Below are positions 29,758 through 37,723 of a stretch of DNA of 64,000 nt, piece after piece. Under the pieces are notes generated by a model. That model searched no databases. It was not told the DNA's origin and saw only the letters and a list, made by a program, of their open reading frames with translations. Origin of the DNA: Sinimarinibacterium flocculans (lineage in GTDB: Bacteria > Pseudomonadota > Gammaproteobacteria > Nevskiales > Nevskiaceae); contig NZ_QICN01000008.1 of the NCBI RefSeq assembly GCF_003201205.1, positions 168,219 through 232,218 on the forward strand, written 5' to 3'. The first letter of the stretch is position 1, and each line of letters opens with the position of its first letter. Position numbers and translations under genes: made by a program.

Positions 29758-30399
29758 GTGGCTACACATTACGACGACGAAGATCAGGCCGAGCGCCTCA
29801 AGCAGTGGTGGAAGGAGAACTGGATGGCGCTGGCCGGCGGCCTGATCATCGGCCTGGCCGCGATCTTCGGCTGGGAGGGCTGGAAGTCCCACCAGGATGC
29901 CCGCGGCGCCAGCGCCTCGCGCATGTACGAGGAACTCAAGCTTGCCCTCGACGCGCAGCGCATCGACGATGCGCGCCGCATCGGCGAGGCCCTGGCGGAC
30001 GAGCACGCGCGCAGCCCGTACGCGTCCACCGCCATGCTGTTTCTCGCCGCGCAGGCGGTCGAGGCCGGCGACTTCGCCGATGCCCGCACGCGTCTGTCCT
30101 GGGTGCGCGAACACGGCTACGACGAGGGCGTGCGTCATATCGCCACGCTGCGTGAGGCGCGCGTCGCCTGGCAGCAGGGCGAAACCGACGCGGCGCTCGC
30201 GCTGCTCTCGACCTCGGGCGGTCCGTTCCAGGCGCAGTTCGACGAGCTGCGCGGCGACATCGCGCTGGCCGCGGGCGACCGCGGCACGGCGCGCGGCGCC
30301 TACGAGAAGGCGTTGGCCGGCGCGCCCGAAGACATTCCCGGTCTTCGCGACAGCCTGCAGCGCAAGCTGGACGATCTGACCGCGGTGGCGCAGTCGTGA
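29758..30399 (+). CDS. yfgM: YfgM/AncA family TPR protein
   Basis: A 213-residue inner-membrane protein with a single N-terminal anchor (about residues 21-41, NWMALAGGLIIGLAAIFGWE) and a periplasmic TPR-like domain. E. coli YfgM associates with SecYEG and periplasmic chaperones. Family features include DEDQAERLKQWWKENW before the membrane segment. It starts with GTG at 29758 and its TGA overlaps the bamB GTG start by 4 bp, so the two are coupled. Confidence 0.92.
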   Translation: MATHYDDEDQAERLKQWWKENWMALAGGLIIGLAAIFGWEGWKSHQDARGASASRMYEELKLALDAQRIDDARRIGEALADEHARSPYASTAMLFLAAQAVEAGDFADARTRLSWVREHGYDEGVRHIATLREARVAWQQGETDAALALLSTSGGPFQAQFDELRGDIALAAGDRGTARGAYEKALAGAPEDIPGLRDSLQRKLDDLTAVAQS

Positions 30400-31532
30400 C
30401 CCGCCGTATCGTCTGCGCGCTGATGCTGGCCGCACTGGCCGGCTGTTCGAGCGATGGCAAGGTCCGCGAGCCGGCGGAGCTGCAGGACATCGTCAACCCG
30501 AAGATCAAGCCGAAGACGGTGTGGACGGCGCGCGCAGGTGTCGGCAGCGACGACTATCACAGCGCACTGATCCCGGCCGTCGAGACCGATGCGGTGTTCG
30601 TCGCCGACGTGCGCGGCCGCGTCTACGCCTACGACCCGCGTGACGGCTCGCGCATCTGGCAGACACAGACCGATGCGCGCGTGATCTCGGGGCCGACCGT
30701 CTCGGGCAACGCGATCTTCCTCGGCACGATGGACGGCGAGGTGATCGCGCTCAAGCGCGCCGACGGCGCGCAGTACTGGCGCGCGCAGATTTCGAGCGAG
30801 GCGCTGGCGCCGCCGGTCAGCGACGGCACGCGCGTCATCGCGCGCGGCGGCGACGGGCTGGTGCAGGCGCTGTCGGCCGTCAGCGGCACGCGCAGCTGGG
30901 TCTTCGACCGCAGCGTGCCCAACCTCACCCTGCGCGGGCTCGGCAAGCCGGTGATCGACGGCGCGCTGGCGTACATCGGCATGGACAACGGCCGCGTCGC
31001 CGCACTGCGCATGCTCGACGGCCAGCCGCTGTGGGAGCAGCTGGTGACCGCCCCCGCAGGGCGCAACGAGCTCGAACGGCTCAACGACGTCGACGGCAAT
31101 CTGCTGCTCGACGACGGCGATCTGTTCGTCGCCAGCTTCGGCGGCGAGGTCGTGCGCATCGACGCCGACAGCGGACAGATCCTGTGGCGGCGCGAACTCA
31201 AGAGTTACACCGGTCTGGTGCGCGTCGGCGAGCTGGTCGTTGTCTCCGACGAGGCCGGCGTCGTCTGGGGCCTCGATGCCGGCACCGGCGCCGCCGCGTG
31301 GCGCAACGAGGACATGAAGTACCGTCGCCTGTCGCCGGCGCAGGCCTTCGCCGGCCACGTGGTCGTCGGTGATTTCGAGGGCTATCTGCACTGGCTGGAT
31401 CCGCGCGACGGCCGACTGGTTGCGCGCAGCCGGGCGGGCGGCGATCCGATCCGGGCACGCCCCGCGGTCGGCGAGAACCTGCTCTACGTCTACAACCAGC
31501 CGGGACGCCTGAGCGCGATCCGCGTCGACTGA
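30396..31532 (+). CDS. bamB: Outer-membrane assembly lipoprotein BamB
   Basis: A 378-residue lipoprotein of the BAM complex. It has a lipoprotein signal with lipobox LAGC around residue 17 and an eight-bladed PQQ-like beta-propeller; recurring blade motifs include GRVYAYDPRDGSRIWQTQ, GEVIALKRADGAQYWRAQ, GLVQALSAVSGTRSWVFD and GEVVRIDADSGQILWRREL. Starts with GTG. A terminator 30 bp after the stop closes the operon ahead of der. Confidence 0.96.
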   Translation: MTRRIVCALMLAALAGCSSDGKVREPAELQDIVNPKIKPKTVWTARAGVGSDDYHSALIPAVETDAVFVADVRGRVYAYDPRDGSRIWQTQTDARVISGPTVSGNAIFLGTMDGEVIALKRADGAQYWRAQISSEALAPPVSDGTRVIARGGDGLVQALSAVSGTRSWVFDRSVPNLTLRGLGKPVIDGALAYIGMDNGRVAALRMLDGQPLWEQLVTAPAGRNELERLNDVDGNLLLDDGDLFVASFGGEVVRIDADSGQILWRRELKSYTGLVRVGELVVVSDEAGVVWGLDAGTGAAAWRNEDMKYRRLSPAQAFAGHVVVGDFEGYLHWLDPRDGRLVARSRAGGDPIRARPAVGENLLYVYNQPGRLSAIRVD

Positions 31533-31560
31533 CCACCCGCTGCGCGGGACGCAAGGACGA

Positions 31561-31585
31561 GGCGGGCCGGTCGGCCCGCCTTTTT
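31561..31585 (+). terminator. Rho-independent terminator after bamB
   Basis: GGCGGGCC (31561-31568), loop GGTC, GGCCCGCC (31573-31580), followed by TTTTT. It lies between bamB and der, so der needs either read-through or its own start in the remaining 31 bp. Confidence 0.85.
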
Positions 31586-31616
31586 CGTCGGCGCGGCTTC
31601 GCGGAGAATGGCCCCC

Positions 31617-33020
31617 ATGCAAGCCGCCAAGCTGCCCCTGCTCGTGCTCGTCGGCCGACCGAACGTCGGCAAGTCGACGCTGTTCAACCGGCTGACCGAC
31701 ACCCGCGACGCCCTAGTCGCCGACCTGCCGGGCCTGACCCGCGACCGTCAGTACGGCAGCGCCCGCTTCGAGAACCGGCGGTTCATGGTGGTCGATACCG
31801 GCGGCCTGATGCCGGAATCGCGCGATCCGCTGGCGGTGCTGGCCGAGGATCAGGCGCGCATGGCGCTCGAAGAGGCCGACCGCATCCTCTTCGTCGTCGA
31901 TGCGCAGGCCGGGTTGACGCCCTCGGATGCCGCGATCGCACGCGAACTGCGCAAGCGTGGCCAGGAGCTGACGCTGGTCGTCAACAAGGCCGAGGGCCGC
32001 GACCGCGACACGGCATCGGCGGACTTTCACGCGCTGGGCCTGGGTGAGCCGATCGCGATCTCGGCGGAGAAAGGGCAGGGCGTGCCGGCGCTGCTGCGGC
32101 GCGTGCTCGACGGGCTGCCCGTGGTCGAGGACGACGAGCTTCCCGACGAGGATGGCACGGTGCGCGTGGCCATCGTCGGTCGGCCGAACGTCGGCAAGTC
32201 GACGCTGGTCAACCGCCTGCTCGGCGAAGACCGCCTGCTCGCCGCGGACGTGCCGGGCACGACGCGTGACGCGATCAGCGTCGACTTCGACTACGACGGC
32301 CGGCCGTACCGGCTGATCGACACCGCCGGCGTGCGCCGTCGCGCGCGTGTCTGGGAAGGCGTGGAGAAGATCTCGATCGTCAAGACGCTGCAGGCGATCG
32401 AGCAGGCGCACGTCGTCGTTGCCGTCGTCGACGCCCGGGCCGACATCGGCGAGCAGGATGCGCGCCTGATGGGGCTGATCGCCCAGCGCGGCCGTGCCAT
32501 GGTGCTGGCGGTCAACAAGTGGGACGGCCTCGCCGGCGACGTGCGCGAGCAGGTGCGTTACCAGGTCAGTCTGAAGCTGCCGTTTCTGGACTACGCGCCG
32601 ACGGCCTTCATCTCGGCGCGTCACGGCTCCGGGCTCGGCGAGCTGATGGACTTCGTTCAGCAGGCCTACGAATCGACGATGCGCGAGCTGTCGACCGGCG
32701 AGGTCACGCGGGTGCTCGAGCAGGCCGTCGAATCCCATCAGCCGCCGGCCGTGCTCGGCCGTCGCATCAAGCTGCGCTACGCGCACCAGGGCGGGCGCAA
32801 TCCGCCGCGCATCGTCGTCCACGGCAACCAGACCGAGAAGCTGCCGGCCGCCTACAAGCGCTACCTGGCCAACCGCTTCCGCGATGCCTTCAAGCTCGTC
32901 GGCGTGCCGCTGCTGCTGAGCTTCAAGACCGGCGACAACCCGTACAAGGGGAAGAAGAACGTCCTGTCCGCGCGCCAGATCAAGAAGAAGCGCCGGCTGA
33001 TGTCGCACGTCAAGCGCTGA
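31617..33020 (+). CDS. der: Ribosome-associated GTPase Der (EngA)
   Basis: A 467-residue tandem GTPase needed for 50S subunit maturation. Two G domains each start with GRPNVGKST (about residues 12-20 and 187-195), with DLPGLTRDRQYG and DVPGTTRDAISVDF as switch regions and NKAEG/NKWDG as G4 motifs; a C-terminal KH-like domain follows (GRRIKLRYAHQGGRNPPRIVVHG). The ATG at 31617 has GGAG 10 nt upstream; an ATG at 31608 is too close to that site. Confidence 0.96.
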   Translation: MQAAKLPLLVLVGRPNVGKSTLFNRLTDTRDALVADLPGLTRDRQYGSARFENRRFMVVDTGGLMPESRDPLAVLAEDQARMALEEADRILFVVDAQAGLTPSDAAIARELRKRGQELTLVVNKAEGRDRDTASADFHALGLGEPIAISAEKGQGVPALLRRVLDGLPVVEDDELPDEDGTVRVAIVGRPNVGKSTLVNRLLGEDRLLAADVPGTTRDAISVDFDYDGRPYRLIDTAGVRRRARVWEGVEKISIVKTLQAIEQAHVVVAVVDARADIGEQDARLMGLIAQRGRAMVLAVNKWDGLAGDVREQVRYQVSLKLPFLDYAPTAFISARHGSGLGELMDFVQQAYESTMRELSTGEVTRVLEQAVESHQPPAVLGRRIKLRYAHQGGRNPPRIVVHGNQTEKLPAAYKRYLANRFRDAFKLVGVPLLLSFKTGDNPYKGKKNVLSARQIKKKRRLMSHVKR

Positions 33021-33069
33021 TCCCTATGGGTCGCAGCCCTCACCCACCGCTCGCTCTGCGATCGGTTCC

Positions 33070-33090
33070 CCCTCTCCCGGAGGGAGAGGG
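33070..33090. repeat. CCCTCTCCC hairpin repeat, copy 1
   Basis: CCCTCTCCC, loop GGA, GGGAGAGGG: a perfect 9-bp stem in the 94-bp convergent gap between der and the SLC13-like transporter. No T-run follows on either strand, so an intrinsic terminator is uncertain. A very similar hairpin (CCCTCTCCCCGC stem) occurs at 44756-44781, which marks this as a dispersed repeat. Confidence 0.65.
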
Positions 33091-33114
33091 TAGGTTGGCG
33101 TCCCTACGCGACCT

Positions 33115-34884
33115 TCAGAACGGCCAGACCAGCGGAATCACGCTCACGCTCACCGCGCACATCAGCAGCTGCAGCGGGATGCCCACCTTGAGAAAGTCGG
33201 TGAAGCGGTAGCCGCCGGGACCGAAGACCATCAGGTTGGTCTGGTAGCCGAGCGGGGTCGAGAAGCTCGCCGAGGCCGCCATCATCACCGCGAACACGAA
33301 AGGCAGCGGGCTGACGCCCAGTGTCTTCGCGGCCGCCATGCAGATCGGGTACATCAGTACCGCCGCGGCGTTGTTGGTGATCATCTCGGTGAGGAGCATG
33401 GTCATCAGATAGGCCAGCGCCAGTACGACCCAGGGATTGCTGCCCGGCACGTTGAGCAGCAGGTCGGCGATCGACGCCGCGGCGCCGGTGACTTCTAGGG
33501 CCTTGCCCAGGGCGAACGAGCAGGCGATCACCAGCAGCACCTGGGTGTCGATGCTGCGGCGCGCGGCGCTCAGGCTCACGCAGCCCAATGCCAGCGTCGC
33601 CGCCGCGCCGAGCAGCGCGGCGGTGATCATCTGCACCCAGCCGGCGGTTGCCGAGACGACGACCGCCGCGAGGATCGCCCAGGCACGCACCGCGCGGTCG
33701 AAACGCGGCACCTCGGAGTCGGCGATGTCGCTGACGACCAGAAAGTCCGGCGAATGGCGATGGCGTTCGACCCAGACCGGCCGCGCCTCGAGCAGCAGGG
33801 TGTCGGCGGCGCGCAGCACGACCTTGCCGAGGCCGCCGCGCAGGCGCTGGCCGTCGCGGGCGATGGCGACCACTGCCGCGCCGTAGTAGGTGTGGAAGCG
33901 GCTTTCCTTGAGCGTCTGGTTGATCAGCGGGCAACGCGGCGAGATCACGACCTCGACCAGCTTGCGCTCCGGGTACTGGCGCGCGATCGCTGCGTCGTCG
34001 GCGCCCAGCGGCGCGCGCAGGCCGCGGATGCGCTGCAGTTCGACGATCGCCTCGATGTCGCCCGCGAACACCAGCCGGTCGTCCGCCAGCAGGCGTTCGC
34101 TGGAGTTAACGGCCGGGATGATGCGGCTTTCGCGGACGATCTCGACCAGGTACAGACGTCCGAGTTGACGCAGCCCCGCCTCCACGATGGTCTTGTTGAC
34201 CAGCGGGCCCTCGGGCTCGACCAGCATTTCGACCGTGTACTCGCGCGGGTTCGCGAAGGCGCTCGTGCCGGACTGGCGCTCGGGCAGCAGGCGCCGTCCG
34301 ATCAGCATCAGATAGGCCATGCCGGCGAGCGCGCTGGGAATACCGACGGCGGCGATGTCGAACATCCCGAGGCCGGGGTGACCGTCGCCGGTCCACAGGC
34401 CGTTGACCACGAGGTTGGTCGAGGTGCCGATCAGCGTGCAGGTTCCGCCGAAGATCGCGGCATAGCTCAGCGGCATCAGCAGCTTCGACGCCGCGAGGCC
34501 GTTGCGCCGTGCCCAGGTCAGGATCGCCGGCAGGAAGGTCGCGACCACGGGTGTGTTGTTGATGAAGGCCGACAGCGCGACCGTGGGGGCCATCACCCGC
34601 ATCTGCGCGGTGGCGAGGCGGCGCGGCCGGCCCAGCAGGTAGTGGACGACGAGGTCGATCGCGCCGGTGTCGCGCAGGCCGGCGGCCACCACGTACATCG
34701 CCGCGACCGTGATCATGCCCTCGTTGGAGAAGCCGGCGAGCGCCTGCGGCGGCGACAGCACGCCGAGTGTCAGCAGCGTCAGCATCGCGAGCAGCAGCAC
34801 CAGTTCCGGGGCGAGCTTCTCGCGTATCAGCAGGGCCAGCGTGCCGGCCAGAACGGCCAGCGTGATCCAGGCGTTGAATTCCAT
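33115..34884 (-). CDS. SLC13/DASS-family transporter with two RCK-C (TrkA-C) domains
   Basis: A 589-residue inner-membrane carrier. Two hydrophobic halves contain the family hairpins with SNT-like motifs: SAFINNTPVVATFLPAILTW and IGTSTNLVVNGL in the first, TEMITNNAAAVLMYP and STPLGYQTNLMVFGPGGYRF in the second. Between the halves (about residues 205-375) lie two TrkA-C type domains (EYTVEMLVEPEGPLVNKTIV and RKLVEVVISPRCPLINQTL) that may sense a ligand. Related proteins move sulfate or dicarboxylates; the substrate here is not evident. It is convergent with der and 136 bp downstream of the MFS gene. Confidence 0.87.
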   Translation of the reverse strand: MEFNAWITLAVLAGTLALLIREKLAPELVLLLAMLTLLTLGVLSPPQALAGFSNEGMITVAAMYVVAAGLRDTGAIDLVVHYLLGRPRRLATAQMRVMAPTVALSAFINNTPVVATFLPAILTWARRNGLAASKLLMPLSYAAIFGGTCTLIGTSTNLVVNGLWTGDGHPGLGMFDIAAVGIPSALAGMAYLMLIGRRLLPERQSGTSAFANPREYTVEMLVEPEGPLVNKTIVEAGLRQLGRLYLVEIVRESRIIPAVNSSERLLADDRLVFAGDIEAIVELQRIRGLRAPLGADDAAIARQYPERKLVEVVISPRCPLINQTLKESRFHTYYGAAVVAIARDGQRLRGGLGKVVLRAADTLLLEARPVWVERHRHSPDFLVVSDIADSEVPRFDRAVRAWAILAAVVVSATAGWVQMITAALLGAAATLALGCVSLSAARRSIDTQVLLVIACSFALGKALEVTGAAASIADLLLNVPGSNPWVVLALAYLMTMLLTEMITNNAAAVLMYPICMAAAKTLGVSPLPFVFAVMMAASASFSTPLGYQTNLMVFGPGGYRFTDFLKVGIPLQLLMCAVSVSVIPLVWPF

Positions 34885-35020
34885 AAACGGGTGAGGATGA
34901 TGAGTCCGGTTCGTCGCGGCCGGGTACGGGCACGATGCCCGGTCACATGGACGCGGCTTCCCCCTGTGCGATGCCGTGCGTCATGCGCGACGGAGGTGAC
35001 GATAGCAACAATGCACGGAC

Positions 35021-36280
35021 CTAGGCGCCCGGGGCGGGCGCCGGTGCGTGAAGTTCTGAGGTTATGCGCCGTGTCCAGACCTCGCGCAGCCGCGCCGGTC
35101 CGGCGCCGCGGTCGATCGCGCCGACCAGCACCAGGCAGCCAGCCGTCGCGACGACGACGCTGACGACGAACAGGGCGCCGTAGCCGGCCGCGTCGGCGAG
35201 CAACGCACCGGTGAATGCCGCGGCGCCGTGGATCAGCACCAGCGCACACGACAGCAGCGTGTAGTCGGTGCCGGCGTGCTGCGGGTCGCTGGCGTCCATC
35301 ATCAGCGTGAACAGCGCCACCACCGCCATGCCGCCGAGCAGGTGCTCGGCGATGCACGCCGCCGCGATCAGCGGCGGCCCGCTGTCGCCGAGGGCGGCCA
35401 TGGCGTACAGCACGAGGCTGGCGGCCTGCAGCAGGCCGCAGGACAGCAGCGCCGAGCGTCGGCCGAGCCGCCAGGCCATCCAGCCGCCGGCGGCGGCACC
35501 GGCCAGCGTCGCCGCCGAGCCGAACGTGCCCTTGATCAGCGCGATCTGCGCCTTCGACAGGCCGCTGTCGTGCATGAACGGGCCGACCAGCGATGCCCCC
35601 ATCGAATCGCCGAACTTGTACAGGCAGATCAGCCCGATGAATGCGGGGATGCCGGGTTGCCGCAGGCGCGGCCACCATCCCAGAACGAGCGCACGCGGCG
35701 GCGGCGACGCGGGGGAGGCAGGCGCCGGTTCGCGCAGAACGAAAACCGGCAATGCCGTCATCGCCAGCAGCACGGCCATGCCCAGGAACATCAGCTGCCA
35801 GCCGGATTGCGCGAACACCCACAGCAACAGCCCGCCGCCGAGGATCATGCCGAGCCGGTAGCCCCCGACCTGGATGCCGTTGCCCAGTCCGCGCTCGCGG
35901 GCACTGAGCAGGTTCACCGCAAGGCCGTCGGTGACGATGTCCTGGGTCGCCGAGACGAGATTGAACGCGAACAGCGACAACAGCAGCAGCCACAGCGCCG
36001 CTCCCAGGTCGACGACCAGGCCGAGCGCCGCTGCACCGGCGACGGCGCCCAGTTGCAGCGCCAGCAGCCAGCGGCGCCGGCTGCCGGTGTGGTCCAGCAG
36101 TGGTGCCCAGGCGAACTTGAGGGCCCAGGGTGCGAACAGCAGCGTCGTCGCGCTGATCGCGGTGAGCGAGAAACCCTGCTCGCGCAGCAGCACCGGCAGC
36201 GCCTGCGTGAAGAAGCCGTAGGGCAGGCCCTGCGCGAGATACAGGCTCGTCAGCAGCCAGATCTTGTAGGCCAGCGGCAT
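35021..36280 (-). CDS. MFS transporter, AmpG-like
   Basis: A 419-residue protein with about 12 hydrophobic helices. The first helices (YLAQGLPYGFFTQALPVLLREQ) and the loop LFAPWALKFAWAPLLDHTG resemble AmpG/SLC33-type permeases, as does SATQDIVTDGLAVNLLSARERGLGNG. AmpG proper imports muropeptides for cell-wall recycling, but several paralogues have unknown substrates, so a gene symbol is not assigned. It lies 6 bp downstream of the DUF502 gene and is probably co-transcribed with it. Confidence 0.8.
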   Translation of the reverse strand: MPLAYKIWLLTSLYLAQGLPYGFFTQALPVLLREQGFSLTAISATTLLFAPWALKFAWAPLLDHTGSRRRWLLALQLGAVAGAAALGLVVDLGAALWLLLLSLFAFNLVSATQDIVTDGLAVNLLSARERGLGNGIQVGGYRLGMILGGGLLLWVFAQSGWQLMFLGMAVLLAMTALPVFVLREPAPASPASPPPRALVLGWWPRLRQPGIPAFIGLICLYKFGDSMGASLVGPFMHDSGLSKAQIALIKGTFGSAATLAGAAAGGWMAWRLGRRSALLSCGLLQAASLVLYAMAALGDSGPPLIAAACIAEHLLGGMAVVALFTLMMDASDPQHAGTDYTLLSCALVLIHGAAAFTGALLADAAGYGALFVVSVVVATAGCLVLVGAIDRGAGPARLREVWTRRITSELHAPAPAPGA

Positions 36281-36286
36281 GCGCGC

Positions 36287-36946
36287 TCAGCCGCGCCGCC
36301 CGTTTCCACCCTCTTCGGCGCCGGGCCGCGACAGGCCCGCGGTGATGACGAAGCGCATCGCGTCCTCGAAGCCCATGTCCAGTGGCGTCAGGCAGCGGCG
36401 CGGCAGCAGCAGGGTATAGCCGCCGATCTGGTAGCTCATCGGCAGGTAGACCGCGACCTCGTCGTCGTCGCAGGCCAGGCCCACCGACTGCAGGTCCTCG
36501 ATCGTCACGAAACCGACCAGCCGCATCGGCATGTCGGGCAGCCGCACCATCACCACCTGGCTGAAGCGGCGCTCGCCGTTGCTGCCGAGCATGCCGGTGA
36601 GATCGCGCACGGCGCCGTACACGGTCTTCACCAGCGGGATGCGGTTGAGCACGGTCTCGAACCAGTGCAGCAACTGGTTCATGAACACACCCTGCAGGCT
36701 CAGGCCGACGAGAAACACCAGCACGACCCCGACCACCAGGCCCATGCCGGGCAGGTACAGGGGGTCGGGCAGCAGCACGTCGAGCATGCCGCCGAACAGC
36801 GCTTCGGCCAGCTGGACCAGCCACAGGATCACGGCGATCGTGACCAGGATCGGCAGGATCGCGAGCAGGCCGGTCAGGAACACGCGCGTCAGGCGCGCGA
36901 ACTGCTGGCGCAGCGGGGCAGCGACGGCGGACGGGATCTCGGTCAT
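36287..36946 (-). CDS. DUF502 family membrane protein
   Basis: A 219-residue inner-membrane protein with two hydrophobic helices near the N-terminus (FLTGLLAILPILVTIAVILW and a second around residues 68-88). The DUF502 signature region includes NRIPLVKTVYGAVRDLTGML and a C-terminal beta-rich cytoplasmic part (VAVYLPMSYQIGGYTLLLPR). The function is unknown. Its start overlaps the stop of the upstream FAH-family gene by 4 bp, so the three genes form a coupled set. Confidence 0.88.
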   Translation of the reverse strand: MTEIPSAVAAPLRQQFARLTRVFLTGLLAILPILVTIAVILWLVQLAEALFGGMLDVLLPDPLYLPGMGLVVGVVLVFLVGLSLQGVFMNQLLHWFETVLNRIPLVKTVYGAVRDLTGMLGSNGERRFSQVVMVRLPDMPMRLVGFVTIEDLQSVGLACDDDEVAVYLPMSYQIGGYTLLLPRRCLTPLDMGFEDAMRFVITAGLSRPGAEEGGNGRRG

Positions 36947-37569
36947 GCGCAGCTCCAGGCGAACTCGCCGAGCAGGGGGCTCGACAGCACGATCTCGTCC
37001 CCGGGCACCAGTGGCCCGACGCCCTTGGGCGTACCGGTGTACAGCAGATCACCGGGCTCCAGCGCCCAGGTCTGCGAGAGGATGTGGATCTGGCGTGCGA
37101 CCGGGAACAGCATGTCGCGCGTGTGTCCCTGCTGGCGCAGCTGGCCGTTGACGTGGCAGGTGAAGCGGATGTCCTGCAGGTCCTGTTCGAGGTAGGGCTT
37201 CACGGCGCCCATCGGCGCCGAGCCGTCGAAGGCCTTGGCCAGCTCCCAGGGCTTGCCATTGCTCTTGAGCGCCGTCTGCAGGTCGCGCAGCGTCAGGTCG
37301 AGGCCCAGCGTCATGCCGGCGACACAGTCGAGCGCCTCGTCCTCGGGAATGTCGCGGCCGCCGCCGGTCAGTTCGATCACCAGCTCGGCCTCGTGGTGCA
37401 CCGCGCCGCGGTCGCGCGGCAGCACGATGGGCTGACCCTCCTCGACCAGACAGCTGGCGGGTTTCATGAACACCACGCAGTCGCCGTCGGGGCTGTGGCC
37501 CAGGTGGGCCAGCTCGGCGACATGCTCGGCGTAGTTCTTGCCGATGCAGAAAATGCGGTTGGCGGGCAT
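36943..37569 (-). CDS. Fumarylacetoacetate hydrolase (FAH) family protein
   Basis: A 208-residue hydrolase/decarboxylase of the FAH fold, in the size range of E. coli YcgM and acylpyruvases. Motifs are IFCIGKNYAEHVAELAH, PVVFMKP-like VVFMKPASCLVEEG, the metal-binding H-x-E..E (VHHEAELVIELT) and TLGLDLTLRDLQ, KAFDGSAPMG and GDLLYTGTPKGVGPLVPGD. Oxaloacetate decarboxylase/acylpyruvase activity is known for relatives; substrate is not assigned. The ATG at 37569 (MPANRIFCIG) fits the family; an upstream in-frame ATG at 37659 adds 30 implausible residues. Confidence 0.88.
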   Translation of the reverse strand: MPANRIFCIGKNYAEHVAELAHLGHSPDGDCVVFMKPASCLVEEGQPIVLPRDRGAVHHEAELVIELTGGGRDIPEDEALDCVAGMTLGLDLTLRDLQTALKSNGKPWELAKAFDGSAPMGAVKPYLEQDLQDIRFTCHVNGQLRQQGHTRDMLFPVARQIHILSQTWALEPGDLLYTGTPKGVGPLVPGDEIVLSSPLLGEFAWSCA

Positions 37570-37676
37570 GGCACTCGGACGATGTGAACTTCGGGCGATT
37601 ATCGACCAGCGAAGATGAACCGGTGCCGCATGTCGCACCGTCGGGATTGATACAGGCACACGACGTGCCAGAAACG

Positions 37677-37704
37677 GCGAAGGCCGCCCGGGGGCGGCCT
37701 TCGC
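37677..37704 (-). terminator. Hairpin terminator after pckA
   Basis: GCGAAGGCCGCCC (37677-37689) pairs with GGGCGGCCTTCGC (37692-37704), a 13-bp perfect complement. It lies 20 bp after the pckA stop. Only a weak T-stretch (GTTTC) follows on the minus strand. Confidence 0.65.
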
Positions 37705-37723
37705 ATTCCGGCGGACGGTCGGA

